Position numbers and translations under genes: made by a program. 64,000 nucleotides of DNA. It comes from Plantago major. Its lineage: Eukaryota > Streptophyta > Magnoliopsida > Lamiales > Plantaginaceae. A model generated the notes under the pieces. The model was not told the origin of the DNA, made no database searches, and saw only the letters and a list, made by a program, of their open reading frames with translations. The stretch spans positions 42,727,431 through 42,791,430 of the forward strand of contig CM048842.1 in assembly GCA_026545765.1 (NCBI GenBank). The letters run 5' to 3'. Shown piece after piece: positions 37,553 to 48,800 of this stretch. The stretch's first letter is position 1. Each line of letters starts with the position of its first letter.

Positions 37553-38277
37553 CCTGGAATAAAAGGGGGCTAAACAAAGTAGCAAAACATCGAGAGGTTA
37601 GCTCCCGCCTCAATTCGCTTAATGTGAATATTGCTGCTTTGCTGGAAACTAGAGTAAAGGAGCGAAATGCAAGTAAGATCAGGAAAAGGTTTGGAAATAA
37701 ATGGTGCTTTTTGGATAATTATGCTAAGCATGAGAATGGGTGTATTTAGATCCTATGGAATGACTAGCAGATCAAAGTTCGGGTAACAAGTATGTCTGAT
37801 CAATTCATGCACTGTGGGATCTATGACAAGGCGAACACTCTCATTCAATGGACTACTTTTGTCTATGCACAGAACACATTGGATCGTCGTAGAGAGCTGT
37901 GGACAGATATAGAGCAACTATCTGTTAACTTGACAGGGCCATGGATGGTGATTGGAGATCTAAATAACGTCCTGAGTATGGCTGATCGGGTGGGTGGAAA
38001 TTAGGTAATGGCGTCTGAATATGTTGATTTGGAAAATATGATGGCAGTTGCGAACTCAGTTGAGAAAGAAACGGAGGGGGATTATTTTACATGGTCAAAT
38101 AAGCAAGACCATTGTACTATCTACTCTCGTATCGATAGGGCTTTGTGCAACCCCGACTGGTTCACTAAATTTCTTCACCTCCAGATTCATGTACGAGAAG
38201 CTGGGGTCTCTGATCACTCACCTTTGCACGTTGAAGCTATTGCCCCAGGACCTCGGAAAGTTCCAAAACAGTTCTGA
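37546..38277 (+). pseudogene. LINE ORF2: apurinic-like endonuclease domain
   Basis: Starting at 37546 (MLAWNKRGLNKVAKHREV, the N-terminal Asn motif), then ALLETRVKERN (Glu), WMVIGDLNNVLSMADRVGG (Asp/Asn), YSRIDRALCNP (Arg/Asp) and GVSDHSPLHV (final Asp-His). These are the metal-site blocks of the endonuclease/exonuclease/phosphatase fold that nicks target DNA. In-frame stops at 37749 (TAG) and 38003 interrupt it, and a frame offset at 38281 follows. Overlap of its start with ORF1's end is 7 bp. Confidence 0.85.
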
Positions 38278-38280
38278 TTT

Positions 38281-39869
38281 TTGAACTGTGTGGCTGCCCA
38301 TACGGATTTCTCTAGCATTGTCCGCAGGGCCTGGCAGCAGGATGTTCGAGGGCAGCCCATGTATATCCTCTGGCGGAAACTCCAACTCTTGCAGCGGCAT
38401 GTTAAACCGCTTACTAGACAATACCTTGGCCTCCCACATAAACTTGAAGAGGCCAGGTCAGCACTTTATCAGGCACAACAGAGTCTGACTAATGATCGCT
38501 TCAATGTTCAGCTTATCCATAATGCCAAGGAATGCACGGAGAATGTTATTAAATGGAATGACATGGACGAGATGATCATGGCGCAGAAAGCAAAGATCAA
38601 CTGGCTCCGGATTGGTGATGGTAACAATGCTTTCTTCCATGCAACGATGAAGGAAAAGAATCGATAGGTGGGTATCACAAAGCTTGTTTCGCAATCAGGT
38701 ATAACTTTAACTTCACCACAGGAGCTGGAGCACGAGATTTTGAGTTTTTATACCAGCTTAGTCGGAACTGGCTCACCACATCTTCATGGAGTTGACATCG
38801 AGGCATTAAGGCTTGGTCGACAGCTGAGTAGAGATGATCGACTTGAACTAATAAAACCGGTAAGGGAGAAAGAAATCTGGGAAGCACTCCGGGATATTGG
38901 TGATAATAAAGCACCGGGGATTGATCGATATAACACGAAGTTCTTTAAAGCTGCGTGGAGTATCGTGAAGGATGACGTCGTCCAAGTTGTATTGGAGTTT
39001 TTCAATTCAGGAAGCCTCTATGCGGCAGCAAGTTGCACCCTCGTCATGCTTATTCCGAAATATGCTGGCGCATGTACGATGAAGGATCTGAGACCTATCT
39101 CCCGCTGCACTACTGTGTATAAGATTATCTCTAAAATCCTTACGAAAAGGTTAGCAAAGTGATCAACTCCGTTGTCGATGAAAGTCAATCTGCATTCTTG
39201 CCTGGTAAGGTTATCCATGACAATATTTTTCTTGCAAGTGAATTAGTCCGGGGCTATGACAGGAAAGGCATCTCGCCTCGTTGTATGATACAGATGGACC
39301 TCCAGAAAGCTTTTGACACAGTCGAATGGGTTGCTCTTCAAACCATCCTTGAGGAGATGAGTTTCCCATCACAGTTTGTTTTCTGGATCATGAGGTGTGT
39401 CACGACAGTCTCTTATCGCTATGCCATTAATGGAGTTCCTTCCACATTATTAAAAGCTAAGCGTGGCCTTCGTCAGGGAGATCCCGTCTCGCCTCTTCTG
39501 TTTGTTATCATGATGGAGTACCTGCACAGAGTTTTGGGAAAGTTGAAGCGAAATCCTGACTTCAACTACCATGCTCGATGCGAAACATTGGGTATCACTA
39601 ACCTTTGTTTTGCCGATGATCTCCTGATGTTCGTTCGTGGCGATGTCTGCTCCGTTGAGCTCCTCATGGAGCAATTCCATACCTTCTCCCGCTCCACAGG
39701 ACAGTCAGCTAACCCACGAAAGTGCCAAGTTTTCTTTGGTTGGAGTAGCCGAGAGATCACAGATCCTCCGTTTGACAGGTTTTGCGGAGGGCAAACTACC
39801 TATAAAGTATCTTGGTGTCCCACTTTCAACTCGCAAGTTGACAATGCGCAACTGCCAACCACTCATTGA
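38281..39869 (+). pseudogene. LINE ORF2: reverse transcriptase domain
   Basis: A linker with WLRIGDGNNAFFHATMKEKNR (38281-38667) leads to the RT. RT blocks are IGDNKAPGIDRYNTKFFKAA, DLRPISRCTTVYKIISKIL, SAFLPGKVIHDNIFLASEL, MIQMDLQKAFDTVEW (Asp), RGLRQGDPVSPLLFVIMMEYL and CFADDLLMFVRGD (FADD catalytic). A stop occurs at 38667 and another at 39160, and the frame shifts near 39780. The catalytic residues are retained, but the reading frame is not. Confidence 0.9.
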
Positions 39870-40893
39870 CCGCATCATAGATAGAATCCGACATTGGACC
39901 TCCAAGCTACTTAGTTATGCGGGCAAGTTCCAGCTTATCCGGAGTGTCCTACATGCCATGACGAGCTATTGGCTACAGGTTTTCCCTATGCCTTCCACGG
40001 TGCTAAAGCATATTGAAACCATTTGTCGATCTTTTCTTTGGAGTGGAACTGATGAAGTTACTCGGAAATCGCCGATCGCATGGGCAAAGCTTTGTGATGA
40101 GAACAATGCGGGAGGCCTGAACTTAACCTCGCTTGCCGACTGGAATAAATGTACCATTGCAAAGTTGTTATGGAATGTGTGTTGCAAGGCAAATAAGCTA
40201 TGGGTTAAGTGGATACACTGCTACTACATTAAAAATCGAGAGGTGATGGATGTTCGATTATCTGAGAATTGCTCTTGGATACTTAAGGCAATGATGAAAG
40301 CTCGATCCATGGTGAGAAATACACACACTTGGTCGATAGCGCTGAATTCGCAAAGATTCCCCACCCGGGCTTTATATAAAGAATTGCGGGGTGTCAGACA
40401 AGAGGTAAAGTGGAAGAAATTCTGGTTTGGAAATAAAGCTAGGCCTAGGGCTCTTTTCTGTACCTGGATGGCTCTGAACGAACGCCTAGCAACGAAGGAC
40501 CGAATTATTTGATGGAATCCGGCTATCGACCCGAGCTGTCTGTTCTGCGCGCATGCCGAGACACAGCAGCACCTGTTCTTTGAATGCGCCTACACCTGCA
40601 ACATTTGGCGTCATGTGATGGAATGGCTGAAAATCGACCGTTCTCCGCTTGGCTGGAATGTAGAACTGGACTTGATGAGTCATCGTTTTGGAGGGAAGAG
40701 TTGGAAAGCGAAGTTACTTAAGAGTGCATTTGCGGAAACTATATACGCACTATGGATTGAGAGGAATGCTGTTTGTTTCCAGCAAAGGACTGCCAATCTT
40801 CATCTTGGGGATAAAATTATTGACATATTGATCAAGAGAGCTTGGGTAGACCCTAGTTTATGTGCGCATTGCGCACAATTGATGTTAGGATAG
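39870..40893 (+). pseudogene. LINE ORF2: RT thumb and C-terminal zinc-binding (zf-RVT) region
   Basis: The frame starting at 39637 carries KYLGVPLSTRKLTMRNCQPL, WTSKLLSYAGKFQLIRSVL, SFLWSGTDEV and NAGGLNLTSLADWNKC, all typical of plant LINE ORF2 downstream of RT. After ARPRALFCTWMALNERLATK, a TGA at about 40510 interrupts, then CLFCAHAETQQHLFFECAY gives the zf-RVT Cys-Cys-His-Cys motif. The last frame ends at 40893, about 90 bp before the AATAAA. Confidence 0.85.
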
Positions 40894-41011
40894 TATAACA
40901 TGTATACTTTAGAACTCTTTTAGTCCTTTTGATATTGCCTGGATCTTCGGACCGACTTGTACTTATTGGTTTTGGAGAGAAATAAAATTTAATTTCAGTT
41001 AAAAAAAAAAA

Positions 41012-41278
41012 TTACATCGAATTTTCCAACATAAAATTTTGTCGTAGAAAGTGAAAGTGTTTTGTTGAATTTTTGCATCATTACCAACAAGATAACAACA
41101 CTTCACCAACAAAAAATGGTCGTTGCAATATTTACCAACAAAAATCTTTTTCGTTGCAGTTGCTTAGCCACGCCACTTTCACAAACAATTTTTCAATGAT
41201 AAAATCTGTTGGTGATGGTCTTCCCCAACAAAATAGCAACGAAAATCATCGTCACCGAAGCCCTTTTTTCTTGTAGTG
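41012..41278. repeat. CACTA right subterminal repeats, part 2, and right terminus
   Basis: Words ACCAACAAAAA, TCGTTGCA and CCAACAAAAT recur in both directions up to the terminal TTTTTTCTTGTAGTG (minus strand CACTACAAGAAAAAAGG). CAT follows at 41279-41281. The array continues the one at 36205-36490. Confidence 0.75.
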
Positions 41279-41503
41279 CATGTTGGTGGTGGTGGTGATT
41301 TTGGAGGAAAAAAAAAATATTTAGGGTTGAAAATATAAAGGGTACATTTATAAGGGGTAAGTTTTCTAATTTTGTGTTTGAATTTTTAAAATTATTTAAA
41401 TTATTAAAGTTATTTATAAATTTTAGTTTTTAAGAGAGTGTTTGGTATATAGTTAAAATTGTGAGTAAAAAATTTAGATGTATTTTATATATATAGTTTT
41501 ATA

Positions 41504-41759
41504 CTTCCTCCGTCCCGGTAATAGCTTCCCACTTTGATTTTTTGTAGTCAAACTTTTCCAACTTTAACTACGAATTAATCTTAAACCGCAAATGTAAAAT
41601 GTTCAATTAAATTATATAATGGAAATTTAGTTTCTAAAATTTCATTATATAAAAAATTTGAGCATTTTACATTTGCGGTTTAAGATTAATTTGTAGTCAA
41701 AGTTGGAAAATTTGACTGTAAAATGTCAAAGTGGGAATCTATTCCCGAGACGGAGGAAG
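41504..41759. mobile_element. Stowaway-type MITE (Tc1/mariner)
   Basis: It starts CTTCCTCCGTCCCGGTAATA and ends in the complementary GACGGAGGAAG, with TA flanks at 41502-41503 and 41760-41761. Inner pairing continues through CCCACTTTGA and TCAAAGTGGG. The 256-bp size and TA duplication fit Stowaway. Confidence 0.9.
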
Positions 41760-42546
41760 TAGGTTTTAGTTATTAGCCAAACAACATCTAGATTATGCCA
41801 TTTGTCATATTTTAATGGTGTATTAAGGTTCAATTTAGCAAAATTAGTTGATAAGTAAGCTGGTAGCTAGTGAAGTAGCTCATAGTTGATAAGTTAGCTA
41901 GTAGCTGATTGAGTAGTTGATAAGCAAGTTGATTTTTATAAAATTGTTTAGTAAATTAAATAGATGATAAGCTAGCTCATTTGTTAAATATGGTATGTAA
42001 ATACAAATCAACTAGTTTATTTTTTTATAATCTTCCTAGACAAGATTATAATATCAGCTACCAGCTAGGCGTTCACGTAACAGATTTATTACGAAAATAA
42101 GTTTATTGAGCTGATAAGTTTGTGTTAAATAGAGTGTGAGAAGTTCGTTCTGTTATAATTAGTCAAACACAACTTATATTGTGAAGTTTAATTTCTCTCT
42201 CTGTTTAAGAAAAAACTTTGAATATTAATTTTAGGGAATAAAATAATGGTGTACTTAATTACCTTTCTATTTTGGTTCATGTGGGAAAGGGTTAAATTAT
42301 TTACCTTTATTATGTGTTTAAGTAAATAAGTAGGTTTAAGATGGTCCTCAAACTGTCCGATTTGCTGCATAGAGATTTTAGAATGAAACCCATTACTCCT
42401 AACTTGCAACAGGAAATTGGAAGACCTGTTTCTTCATTTCTGAATGTTGTTAATGGAGGTTGAGACGAGCAGTCTGGCCAGATTTTTTCTTCACCCGTGC
42501 TCTCGACTTTGAATTATTAACATAATATTAATTTACTCCTTACATG
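41760..42546. other. AT-rich DNA with repeated GTTGATAAG and AGCTAG words
   Basis: From about 41830 to 42120 short words GTTGATAAG, GTAGCTAG and AAGTTGA recur in loose direct and inverted copies, ending with ATCAGCTACCAGCTAG. This could be a further degraded MITE. No gene was seen. Confidence 0.4.
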
Positions 42547-43057
42547 GATTGTTAACGAGCCAAGCCGAGCCGAGCTTTGCTCAATGGATCACTGATCGTC
42601 AGAATTTCAAGCATGCTCGTGATCAGCTCGTGATCGTCGAGCTTTTCATGATCGTGCTCGTGATCGGCTTGTTAAAATATCAAGTTGCTCGCGAGCAGCT
42701 CGAAAAGCTCCACTTGCTTTTGATCATGAGAGCTCACGATGTTAGAGCTCGAAAATGAATTCATTTTCTAAATCTGAGAATCTGATTTTTAGAATGAGCT
42801 TTTTTGATTAAGAGAAAGACAAATTAAGTTAGGGTTTTAATTTATGTATGTAAATAAATAAATAAATTTAAATATATGTTAAATTATTTATTGCTCGCGA
42901 GCTTCGATCATTTTGCCAGGGTGATCGATTCAAGCTCGAAAATGAGACGAGCTTGCTCACGAGCAAGCTCGCTTTGACCAATCTCGAGCTCAATCTGAGC
43001 GATGACCGAGCTTTTTCGCGAGCAGTTTGCGAGCGGCTTGATTCCCTAACACCTCTA
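42547..43057. mobile_element. hAT-type MITE rich in GAGCTCG/GCTCGC words, 511 bp
   Basis: The left end GATTGTTAACGAGCCAAGCC pairs imperfectly with the right end, whose complement is TAGAGGTGTTAGGGAATCAA followed by GCCGCTCGC. CTTACAT(G/C) flanks both sides (42539-42546 and 43058-43065), seven of eight positions matching. The arms are packed with CTCGTGATC, GCTCGCGAGC and CGAGCTT, so the whole element can fold. hAT MITEs with GAGCC-rich ends are common in plants. Confidence 0.65.
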
Positions 43058-43695
43058 CTTACATCCCACAATACTTCATACATTTGTCATGTTTAACCGT
43101 ATCACAGAGCTTGATATAACACCAAAAAAAAAAAAAAAAAAAAAAAAAAAAACAACCACCACACATTTAACAAATAATATAAACAATATCAATTCTACAC
43201 ACAAATTGCACATTTTGCAACTAAAAGTACATTTTTTATTACATTATTACCCAAAACTTCATGTCAACCGTAATATATAAAGTTCTTCGAGACGGGGAAG
43301 TGTTATATAAAATTTCAAAATAAATAAATATTCACAAGGTCTAGTGGAGTCTGTATATTTAATTTAAATATATATGGATTTATTGATCGATGTTTTTATG
43401 GAAAGCTTTTATGTTGTTACAAACTACATTTTTAAACTATTTTTATTATGAAAAACATCGATATTCTTAACAAAACGCCCTAAGTTATCAGTGATAACCT
43501 TGAGGTTTGTACGTTTTTTTTAATATTTAAGGTTTGTACATTTTTTTAATCTTTATTGTAGATGGTATTTCAAGAGATTTAAATATTAAACAAAAACAAA
43601 AATTGAACATATATATAAGCGAAATTTTCCGAAAACCATGGCGGGCTAGTCATCGTGCTAGCTTCGGCCCTGACGAGGAGTTGTTGCGCCAAACC
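43058..43695. other. AT-rich spacer, no gene seen
   Basis: It contains an A run of about 29 nt at 43123-43151 and no recognisable coding sequence. Near 43627-43680 there is a GC-richer patch with GGCGGGCTAGTCATCG just before the copia LTR. Confidence 0.5.
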
Positions 43696-44495
43696 TGTTA
43701 GAATTTTAGTCTACAATGAGGCTAGTCCATGTCTTTGCACCCAAACCAAAGGGGCCCCCACACGTTGGAAATGAAGTTTCCTTGTACGTGAATAATCTAC
43801 TATAGTAGTGGATTACATTTGAGAAAGAATTACTAAAATTCATTGAAAGGTGAAAGAGTAATTGAAGCTCAAAGTGTGTTGGTTGGTGGATTGAATATGG
43901 AATGCCAAGAGTTGGAATGAGAGAAGTCCCACATCGCTAAAATTGAGGAAGAAGGAATTACATAATAGTCCCAGACTTGGGTTAAGAGTTTGGGCCCTTA
44001 GGGACACCCATGGTTTTGGAAGGGGGGAGGAGCTAGATGCTCCCTTCACTTGACCACACGCGCCCGCCTAGTTCCTCCAGGAGCCGGGCCCGGGTCATAG
44101 GGTCCGTGGGTTCGCGGGTCGCGGTCTTGACTATAATCTTTTGGGCCAGAAACATATTGTATTTTGGTTAGGCCCAAAAAAAGGCCCAACAGATGTGTCT
44201 GTTCATTTGGGCTGCCTGTGAATGAATCTGTCCATTCGCTAAAGGGATGTAACCGAACAGAAAAATTCTAAAGGTGTGTCCGTTGGAATTTTTGTCTCTG
44301 CAGGGTCCTGTTCGCGAAAGGCTACATCTATTCAGACTGCAACTCTTCCACATTATAAATATACCCCCCAGATTCGGATTTCAACACACAATAATCCAAA
44401 TCCTTCTTTCCTTCTCTACTACTTTCTAGAAAGCCTGAATCTTCTATTTTGCTAAGTTCGACGAGTTAGAAATTCAGTGCTAGAATTCTAACTCA
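43696..44495 (+). repeat. 5' LTR of copia element B
   Basis: The start TGTTAGAATTTTAG is certain from the second copy at 63507. Homology can be followed to about 44180, where the window ends in the other copy. TATAAATA near 44355 is a plausible promoter box. The 3' boundary is a guess: AATTCTAACTCA ending at 44495 mirrors the LTR start. No standard primer site was identified just after it. Confidence 0.7.
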
Positions 44496-44679
44496 CTGTT
44501 GTTCTATCTTGGGAGACTGTTTGCTGTTAACCGTAGGCACCAGAGCTGGGCAAACAAAGTCTTAAGGACCGAGGGACACCCTCTGCTCAGCAGACTATTC
44601 TCTACATTCTGTTTCGAACACCATCTTCATACACCCTCTCTACATCCAACAACTTAAGACTTTGTTTACTGTATCGAAG

Positions 44680-45600
44680 ATGTCGACTGCTGTTGAAGTA
44701 CCTGCTGTTCGTGTGAATGCTGCTCCTACTAACCATGGGGAGAAACCAGAGAAGTTCCTAGGGACGAATTTCAAGCAATGGAAATAGAGGATGAAGTTCT
44801 ACCTCACAACCATTGGGCTGGCAAATTTCCTTACTGCTGACCCTCCTAATGCTCCCAACCTACAAGAGGTCGATCCAGACGTAATGGCTACGGAGGAAGT
44901 GCAAGTCGTGAATGATGAAAATCGGAAGAGGCAACTGGCCTACGAGGCCTGGGGCCACAACGACTTTCTGTGTAAGAACTACATTCTGAATTGTCTATCT
45001 GATGCTCTCTATCATATACGCCTTTCTGCAAGATTGCAAGGGAATTGTGGGAGAAACTAGGCGAAATCTGCATGAGGATCTTGTCTGAAGAAGTTCATTG
45101 TGGGGAAGTTTCTGAATTTCAAGATGACTGACTCTAACTCTGTCATGAGTCAAGTTCTGGAGTTTCAGATGATTCTCCACGAATTGGAACAAGAGGGCAT
45201 GAAGCCTAATGAAGCTTTCTGGGTTGCTTCATTGATTAAGAAATTGCCACCATCATGGAATGAATTCATGAGTTATCTCAAGTTGAAGACCAAGGAGATG
45301 AGGCTTGAGGAATTGATCATTAAGCTTCAGATTCAGGAAGACAGTCGAAGGGCTTTGGTCAAGGGCAAGCAGCCCATGGATGCCAAGGCTCACCTGGTGG
45401 ATTTTAAGGGAAAGTCCAAGGGGAATTCCAACAAGAAGCGCAAGCAGCGTGATGGGGACGTGAAGTCTCAAGGGAATTCCGGGAATCCAGGAACGTCCAG
45501 AAAAATCAAGGGAAAGTGCTTCAATTGTGGGAAGCCTGGGCATATGAAGGCGGATTGCAACTCCCTCAAGAAGGAAAAGGCCAATGTTGCCGAAGCAAAA
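44680..45600 (+). pseudogene. Gag of copia element B
   Basis: ATG at 44680 opens STAVEVPAVRVN and KPEKFLGTNFKQWK, the copia Gag start. A TAG at 44785 interrupts, after which RMKFYLTTIGLANFL continues in frame to 45060. From 45100 a second frame has MTDSNSVMSQVLEFQMILHE and PPSWNEFMSYLKLK, the UBN2-type capsid part. A basic stretch and the zinc knuckle CFNCGKPGHMKADC (45517-45558) come next. The gene is broken by one stop and one shift near 45060. Confidence 0.9.
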
Positions 45601-46707
45601 GAGGATCCTATGGTGGAGGATTTGGTCAATTCCTTTGCTACTGTGGTCTTGGAGGCTAACCTGGTTGAGAATCCAAGGCAATGGTGGATGGATATGGGTG
45701 CAACTCGCCACATATGTTCTGACAATGGTGCCTTCTCTACCTACTCTCCGGTGAAGGACAAGAAGCTGTTCATGGAGAATGATGCTACTTCGGAGGTGAA
45801 AGGAGTTGGAAGGGTGGTTCTGAAGATGACTTCTGGGAAGGAGCTCATTCTGAATGAAGTGATGCATGTTCCAGATATCCGCAAGAATCTGGTGTCCGGA
45901 CCGCTATTGGTCAAAGTTGGTTTCAAAATTACTTTCGAGTCTAGTCAGTTTGTAATGTTGAAGAATGGTCAGTTTGTAGGAAAGGGCTACATAAGTGATG
46001 GGCTCTTTAAGATGTCTGTAATGTCTATACTTCACTCCTTTGAGAGCAATGAAATGAAGCATTCCACCTACTTGTCTGAGTTCTCTAATTTATGGCACCA
46101 TAGATTAGGACATACAAACTACAATGCTATTCAAAAGTTAATCAAATTGAAACATTTGCCGTCCTTCGAAATAGATCCTCAAACTAAGTGCGAGGTTTGT
46201 GTGGAGGCAAAATTAACTAAGACACCATTTCATTCAGTGAACAGAACCACTACTCCTCTAGAGTTAATCCACAATGACTTGTGTGATTTAAAGTTTGTGC
46301 AAACTAGAGGAGGGAAAAAGTACTTTGTTACTTTTATTGACGATAGTACAAGGTATTGTTATGTTTACTTGCTAGAATGTAAGGATGAAACCTTAGAAGC
46401 ATTTAAACATTACAAGACTGAAGTTGAGAACCAACTTAGTACTCGAATTAAAGTAATTCGAAGTGATAGGGGTGGAGAGTATGGAGCACCATTTGAAGAA
46501 TACTGCTCTCAGTTTGGCATCATTCATCAAACTACTGCTCCTTACTCACCCCAATCTAATGGCGTTGATGACTGCAAAAATCGCACTCTCAAGGAAATAA
46601 TGAATGCACTATTACTAGATTCTGGATTACCCCAGAATTTGTGGGGGAGGCTATTCTCACGGCCACTACTATTCTTAACAGAATACCCCGGAAAAATAGT
46701 GATGTTA
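45601..46707 (+). pseudogene. protease and integrase (N-terminal part) of copia element B
   Basis: The protease reads WWMDMGATRHICSD with DMG at 45691-45699, where copia proteases have D-S-G or D-T-G. The pre-integrase has LWHHRLGHTNY and CEVCVEAKLTK (H-H-C-C). Integrase carries LIHNDLCDL and IRSDRGGEY (two Asp). The usual NGVAERKNRT is NGVDDCKNRT at about 46558-46585, so the catalytic Glu position is Asp. The frame is cut by element C after 46707. Both changes argue against activity. Confidence 0.9.
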
Positions 46708-46712
46708 CTCCA

Positions 46713-47547
46713 TGTAAGAACTTAGGATCCCGGATTGGTACTTAGAACTAGATCAACAGACAATGTTGCCAACAATGTTGCCAACAATGTTGTTCAACAA
46801 TGTCTACAGTAAACAGATAGCAGCGGATGAATAATAAAACTTCTATTACCAAGCCAATATATAGAAAAATATATTGGCAGCGCCTTAGGCAAAATATCTA
46901 CTGACAGGAAAAGTAGATCTAATCAACTAGGTTTAATACAATCACAAACGATTGATTAAACAACCAAAACTAGCCCTAGAAGAACCAACAGTAAAAGATA
47001 TTCTAGGTCGATGTTTGAAAGAGTTATTCCAACAATGAATACTCTTAGACAAACTCTAAAGCTAGCAGAAAACAAGAAGCCTAAACTCTTTTAATCTTTT
47101 CAAAAAGCTTAAAACATTGCTTTGCTGAATCCTTGCATATATATACTTGAGATGTCGACCTCTTCCATCTATGTCGAAAGGCAATAGGATCTTGGCAAAG
47201 GCAATTTTTCCTTTTACTTGTTTTCTTCAAAATGCGCATAGAAGGAAATTTCCATATTTCAATTCTTCATAAAATATATTCCTTCTTGCTTTCACCACAA
47301 GCTGTTCTTTTTCCCTAAATCAACTCTTGTTCGTTTTGTCAATACTTCCAGTCCAAGTATCCTGTCCAATGTGCCTTGTCTTCGATGTCTGCGGCAATGC
47401 TATATCTTCAATGTTATGCCAACATTAAATTCTATCCAGTCACAATGTTATACAACATTGATAATCCTGCAGCTTCAACAAAGACAAACTTGGAACTGAT
47501 TATTGAAAGACAAGATTATCAAAATATAAGTGCATACTGCACTTTCA
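46713..47547 (-). repeat. 3' LTR of element C (left copy)
   Basis: TGTAAGAACTTAGG at 46713 to GCACTTTCA at 47547, 835 bp, as read on the plus strand. It has one more copy of the 12-bp unit CAACAATGTTGC than the right copy, near 46766-46800. TATATATA lies near 47140. As the element is on the minus strand, this is its 3' LTR. Confidence 0.95.
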
Positions 47548-47770
47548 ATCTCCCCCTTAATCTTAGTCTTTCATCACAAAACAAAACAAGAGATCAGATC
47601 ATAGAAACATAGCTAAGAACTACTAAAGATCTATTCTCCCCCTTAACCAGACAACTTAAGAAAATATTCAGGAGAATTTAAAATATTACAGACACACACA
47701 AATTAGATTATAATTGTTCAACACAGACTCAAGAAGAATGAACTCAAGTTGTCTATTCTCCCCCTTTTTG
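47548..47770 (-). promoter_or_regulatory. polypurine tract cluster of element C
   Basis: Minus-strand AAGGGGGAGAT abuts the 3' LTR (47548-47558). Two more AAGGGGGAGA-like tracts lie at about 47635-47646 and 47757-47769. A further one at about 50190-50205 (GTTTGAGGGGGAGTA) follows pol. Multiple tracts of this kind are known for Sireviruses. Confidence 0.8.
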
Positions 47771-48800
47771 TGAGGAAAGAAAAGAAACTAGAGTACTTCT
47801 AAACTTCAAATTGTTTGAGATCTGCTCATCAAGCCCTTTAATTTGCTCCAGAATCAGCTTGTCCTGTTTAGTTAAAATACCTGCAGACAGAGTTTCAATG
47901 TTAGGATTCAATGTTGTCCCAACATGTAAGTCAACATTGGAATGTTGAGCAGCAACTACAGAACTTTCTGGTGCATCAGTTTTGCCAGTAGAAAGAGGCA
48001 TATTCTCCTCCACATCCATGTTCACAGAAACATCAGGATCTACCCAAGGAAGATCACAGATCCTGTCATGTGTTTCCAGCAGTTGTTTGGTGACTGTGAT
48101 GGATTTGAAGTTGGAATGATAGACATCATTAGCTTTGACCTCAATACCCTGCATCTGAAGAACAGCAAATATAGTGGAAGGAAGAATTAAATGGCCTCTG
48201 ATCCCTTTATTCTTAGAATTTTCTAGATGCTTGAGAATCATTTCTCCCAGATTGACATTGTAACCCATTTTAATCCTGTAAAGCAACATGGCTGCCTCTT
48301 GGCTGAGCTTGTTGTTATTGGAAGATGGCAACCAGTTGTACAGGCAGATCCTGGCAAGAACAGATACTAGAGAACAACAATATTTCAGATCTAGAGTTCC
48401 AGTAGGCCAAGATTTTAATTTTCCTGCAGTTAGCTCTCTTGCAATCTCATCCATTTTTATGCAGCTCAGTATTGATATCCTTAGAAGTCAAGAAGAATAC
48501 ATCACTTCTCAAGTACACACAGTGATTCTTACCATGCCCTTCACTACCAAAATTCTCAGATAAATGGGCATAGAATTCTCCTATGATTTCAGGAACAAAG
48601 GCAGCATATTGAGTAACAGCATAATAGAGATTCCTTTTCTTCAGATAGGCAACCAGGTTATACTCTTCAAATGAGTCCTCTTTAATTATCTTCTCAACAT
48701 CTATAGCATTGTTTTTGATTTTCTCATATTTTTCTAGATTCTTGTTATCATAGAACAAATGAGAGCGCATCTTCATCCCAATCGTAACCATCTGAAACAC
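47753..48800 (-). pseudogene. envelope-like ORF of element C, C-terminal part
   Basis: Two overlapping frames, 48800-48447 and 48454-47753. The first has NAIDVEKIIKEDSF and YAAFVPEIIGEFYAHLSE. The second has IARELTAGKLKSWPTGTLDL, LYNWLPSSNNNKLSQEAAML, LLYRIKMGYNVNLGEMILKH and HLILPSTIFAVLQMQGIEV. Blocks of this order (a WP-GTL block, a NW-P-S block, a G-NFG-like block, a FPS-I block) typify the envelope-like or 'plant transposon protein' domain of Sireviruses. The frame break at about 48450 splits it. Function is unproven, and no clear fusion peptide is seen. Confidence 0.75.

Larger units (their letters stand above)
36500..41011 (+). mobile_element. L1-type LINE, degenerate, with poly(A) tail
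   Basis: It holds ORF1 (nucleic-acid-binding), then endonuclease, reverse transcriptase and C-terminal zinc-type domain in the order of plant L1 LINEs, ending in an 11-nt A run at 41001-41011 after AATAAAATTT (40981-40990). Stops at 37749, 38003 and 39160 and several frame shifts disable it. The 5' boundary near 36500 is estimated from where ORF1-like text begins. No target-site duplication was found. Confidence 0.8.

Noticed and set aside
45253..45867. Minus-strand frame of 204 codons opposite element B's gag
   Set aside because: It is antisense to a clear zinc knuckle and protease, with no protein-like motif of its own.
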